Assembly: GCA_964426135.1 (NCBI GenBank)
Contig: CAYRPN010000016.1
Coordinates: forward strand, 3,306 to 67,305
Reading direction: 5' to 3'
DNA from: CAYRPN01 sp964426135
GTDB lineage: Bacteria; Planctomycetota; Phycisphaerae; Phycisphaerales; Phycisphaeraceae
DNA: 64,000 nucleotides
The notes under the pieces were generated by a model, which saw nothing but the letters and a program-made list of their open reading frames with translations, searched no databases and was not told where the DNA came from. Made by a program: the position numbers and the translations under genes. Below are positions 61,789 through 64,000 of this stretch, piece by piece (within the stretch, counting starts at the first letter, position 1; each line of letters starts with the position of its first letter).

Positions 61789-62949
61789 ATGAGCAAGACC
61801 CTCCTCGCCGCACTGATCATCTGTGTCTTTACCGCGCCGCTGGCCGCGCAGGCGCCGATCAAAGTCAAGATCGAGCCCGCCTGGCCGCAGCTTAAACTCA
61901 CCAAGCCCCTCGCGCTGACGCATCCGGGCGATGGCAGCGATCGCATTTTTGTCATCGAGCAACCCGGCCGCGTGCTGTGGTGGGAGAACAAGGCGGACGT
62001 TGCGGACTTCAACGTCGCCATCGATCTGCGCGACAAGATCGGCACCAAGTTCTTCGAAGAAGGCCTGCTGGGCATCGCGTTCCATCCAAAGTTCAAAGAC
62101 AACGGGCAGGTGTTCCTGCACTACACGCTCCAGCCCGGGATGAAGAACGTCGTCAGCCGGTTCACCTTCGACAAGGAACGCAAGACCATCGACCCGGCGA
62201 GCGAGCAGGTGATCCTCACCCTGACGCAGCCTTACGAGAATCACAACGGCGGCTGCACGCTCTTTGGACCGGACGGCTATCTCTACATCAGCTTCGGCGA
62301 CGGCGGCTCGCGCGATGATCCGCTGGACGCGGGACAGAAGAAGGACACCTGGCTGGGCAAGATCATCCGCATCGATGTGGATGTGCCGTGGACCAAGGAG
62401 AAAACCTACGGCATCCCGAAGGACAATCCCTTCGTTGCCGTGGAGAACGCCAAGCCGGAAATCTACGCCTACGGCCTGCGCAACGTCTGGCGCTTCAGCT
62501 TCGACCGCAAGACCGGCGAACTCTACGCCGGCGATGTCGGGCAGGATTTGTGGGAGATGATCTACGTCATCAAGAAAGGCGGGAACTACGGCTGGTCCGT
62601 CATGGAAGGCACGCACAAGTTCACGAAGAAGAACGGCGTGAGCCCCAAGCTTGCCCCCGGTGAAGTCGTGATCCCGCCCATTGCCGAGCACGATCACAGT
62701 CAGGCCAAGAGCATCACCGGCGGCTACGTCTACCGCGGCAAGTCGATTCCCGTCCTCGATGGAGCCTACGTCTACGGCGACTACCAGACCGGCCTGATGT
62801 GGTGGCTTCGCTATGACGGTAAAGAGGCGACCAAACCGGCCTTCATCGGACACGCACCGGAGATCGCCAGCTTCGGCGAAGACCGCGATGGCGAGATTTA
62901 CATCTGTGGACTCAAAGGGAAGCTGTTTAAGTTTGTGAAGGCGGAGTGA
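61789..62949 (+). CDS. PQQ-dependent sugar dehydrogenase (GSDH/Asd-type)
   Basis: A 386-residue soluble periplasmic enzyme of the glucose/sorbosone dehydrogenase family that oxidises aldose sugars with PQQ. The signal peptide (SKTLLAALIICVFTAPLAAQ) precedes a beta-propeller with LAHP-like DGSDRIFVIEQPGRV, NHNGGCTLFGPDGYLYISFGDGG, RNVWRFSFDRKTGELYAGDVG, GGNYGWSVMEG and KSITGGYVYRGKSIP, all typical blocks. TAAGAT (61777-61782) is 6 bases before ATG 61789 and no Shine-Dalgarno is visible. PQQ synthesis genes are not in the window. Confidence 0.88.
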   Translation: MSKTLLAALIICVFTAPLAAQAPIKVKIEPAWPQLKLTKPLALTHPGDGSDRIFVIEQPGRVLWWENKADVADFNVAIDLRDKIGTKFFEEGLLGIAFHPKFKDNGQVFLHYTLQPGMKNVVSRFTFDKERKTIDPASEQVILTLTQPYENHNGGCTLFGPDGYLYISFGDGGSRDDPLDAGQKKDTWLGKIIRIDVDVPWTKEKTYGIPKDNPFVAVENAKPEIYAYGLRNVWRFSFDRKTGELYAGDVGQDLWEMIYVIKKGGNYGWSVMEGTHKFTKKNGVSPKLAPGEVVIPPIAEHDHSQAKSITGGYVYRGKSIPVLDGAYVYGDYQTGLMWWLRYDGKEATKPAFIGHAPEIASFGEDRDGEIYICGLKGKLFKFVKAE

Positions 62950-63056
62950 TCGTGTCGATCGCGGATTCATGGACTGCTTCAGGCGAGAACAGCAGACCTT
63001 GGCGGCCTGTGACCGATGGCGTAGCATTGGCATCCCAAACTACACGAGGTATCCCC

Positions 63057-63821
63057 ATGTACGTCCAAGGAATTCTTGCCATGCTGCTGCTCCTTTCCGC
63101 GATGTCCGGCTGCAATCAGTCTTCCGATGGCGGCTCACTGCCCAGGGGCGAAGCCAATGCGGATACGGCGAAGCCCAAGCCGGCTGGCTCTTCGGATGCC
63201 AACGAAAAATCCACCGCCACCTCCGACGCCAAGGACAAGTCAGCGACCGGCGAGAAACCAAAGCCGGGCCCCCGCGCGAGTGTCGTGATCGCCGGCGGAT
63301 GCTTCTGGTGCGTCGAGGCGGTGTTCGAGGAACTCGACGGCGTGTACGAGGCGGTTTCCGGTTACGCCGGCGGCACCAAGGAAACCGCCAACTACGACGC
63401 GGTCAGCGCCGGCACGACCAAGCACGCGGAAGCGGTGCAGATTGTTTTCGATCCGACGAAGATCACCGTGGAGAAGCTCCTTTCCGTGCACTTTGCCACG
63501 CATGATCCGACGACGCTGAACCGGCAGGGCAATGACGTGGGCCCGCAGTACCGCTCCGCGGTGTTTTACGCGAGTGACGAAGAGAAGAAGATTGCCGAGG
63601 CGATGATCAAACGCCTCGATGAATCGGGCGTGTTCAAGAAAAAGATCGTGACCACGCTGGAGCCGCTGACGGAGTTCTTCGTCGCCGAGAGCTACCACCA
63701 GAATTATGTCTGCAACAATCCGTACAACCGCTACGTGCAGGGCGTGGCCATGCCCAAGGTGGACAAGGTGCGCGAGAAGTTCAAGGAGGAACTGAAGAAG
63801 GAAAGCCCGCTTAAAGAGTAG
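63057..63821 (+). CDS. msrA: Lipoprotein peptide-methionine (S)-S-oxide reductase
   Basis: Repairs oxidised methionine in proteins. A lipobox (LLLLSAMSGC) makes the first 20 residues a lipoprotein signal, followed by an Ala/Lys/Ser-rich linker of about 55 residues and then the MsrA domain with GCFWC (Cys82, Cys85), SGYAGGTKETANYDAVSAG, QYRSAVFY and FFVAESYHQNY. No MsrB domain is attached. It should be anchored in the periplasm, protecting envelope proteins. GAGG precedes ATG 63057. Confidence 0.92.
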   Translation: MYVQGILAMLLLLSAMSGCNQSSDGGSLPRGEANADTAKPKPAGSSDANEKSTATSDAKDKSATGEKPKPGPRASVVIAGGCFWCVEAVFEELDGVYEAVSGYAGGTKETANYDAVSAGTTKHAEAVQIVFDPTKITVEKLLSVHFATHDPTTLNRQGNDVGPQYRSAVFYASDEEKKIAEAMIKRLDESGVFKKKIVTTLEPLTEFFVAESYHQNYVCNNPYNRYVQGVAMPKVDKVREKFKEELKKESPLKE

Positions 63822-63841
63822 GGCGCGCATGCCGACGTTTC

Positions 63842-63958
63842 CCCCTCTCCTTTCGGGAGAGGGTGGCCGAGTCCGCGAGGCCGGGTGAGGGCGTTGGGCA
63901 CCCGCCTCGCGATTGGGCATTGGTTGTAGTTCGGCCCTCACCCCCGCCCTCTCCCGGA
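63842..63958. repeat. CCCTCTCC palindromic repeat with embedded GTCCGCGAGGCC
   Basis: CCCTCTCCTTTCGGGAGAGGG at 63844-63864 is followed by a fragment of the GCCGAGTCCGCGAGG family, then GGTGAGGGC, which pairs with GCCCTCACC near 63934; a last CCCTCTCCCGGAG closes the unit. This is a composite of two repeat families, with no gene up to the window edge. Confidence 0.6.
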
Positions 63959-64000
63959 GCCTGAGAATCTTTCGATTTCCGTCACCGATCGTGCAATCGG

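Overview
The window reads as high-GC chromosomal DNA from a planctomycete-type bacterium, most likely of the Phycisphaerae/Tepidisphaerales kind. This is an inference from gene content, because no rRNA gene is present. The pointers are a PEP-CTERM secreted protein with a LamG-like fold, a cyclase/Ser-Thr kinase/WD40 fusion, large secreted beta-propeller-like proteins beside a PQQ-type sugar dehydrogenase, an export-signalled Gfo/Idh/MocA protein, a Rrf2-led SUF operon, and many dispersed palindromic repeats between genes.

Layout. 0-5 kb: cmk and plsC (overlapping), a solitary nuoA, a GT-B glycosyltransferase and a zinc-ribbon membrane protein. 5-10 kb: tRNA-Val(UAC), two exported proteins of unknown function and an MFS transporter. 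9.8-17.1 kb: the centrepiece, an operon rrf2-sufB-fic-sufC-sufD-rhodanese-sufE-sufT for Fe-S cluster assembly. It carries an inserted Fic-domain gene, translationally coupled to sufB and sufC, and has no sufS. 17-20 kb: a secreted EEP phosphoesterase, a lone dihydrolipoamide acyltransferase (E2) and a small Lys-rich exported protein. 20.4-21.2 kb: tRNA-Val(GAC) followed by a decayed ISAs1-type transposase. 21.3-30 kb: a NadD-like/NAD kinase fusion, a 1364-residue cyclase-kinase-WD40 protein, and a recG with in-frame repeat insertions. 30-37.8 kb: fkbM-type methyltransferase, hemW, an FHA protein, a GT39-like membrane glycosyltransferase, a divergent PurM-like protein, ispH and a Cys-tailed YidD. 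38-47 kb: a HEAT-like repeat protein, ferredoxin, TetR regulator, two exported proteins (one a trypsin-like protease) and a phosphohexomutase. 47-64 kb: a CBM48 domain protein, a c'-like cytochrome, a PEP-CTERM protein, a truncated GT4, two related large exported proteins, a PAS/GAF protein with a degenerate GGDEF domain, a class V aminotransferase (candidate cysteine desulfurase), a PAP2 phosphatase, a Gfo/Idh/MocA protein, a sugar dehydrogenase and a lipoprotein MsrA.

How the genes may work together. SufBCD with SufE and SufT would build and deliver Fe-S clusters under an Rrf2 repressor that itself carries cysteines for a cluster. Clients in this window include IspH, HemW and the 2x[4Fe-4S] ferredoxin. 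Sulfur would have to come from elsewhere, and the class V aminotransferase at 55.8-57.0 kb is a local candidate. The 50-63 kb region looks like extracellular sugar or polymer oxidation.

Intergenic DNA is unusually rich in repeats. At least six families of inverted-repeat elements occur, and a 44-base arm of one of them also sits in frame inside recG. No CRISPR array, intact insertion sequence, prophage or rRNA operon was seen.
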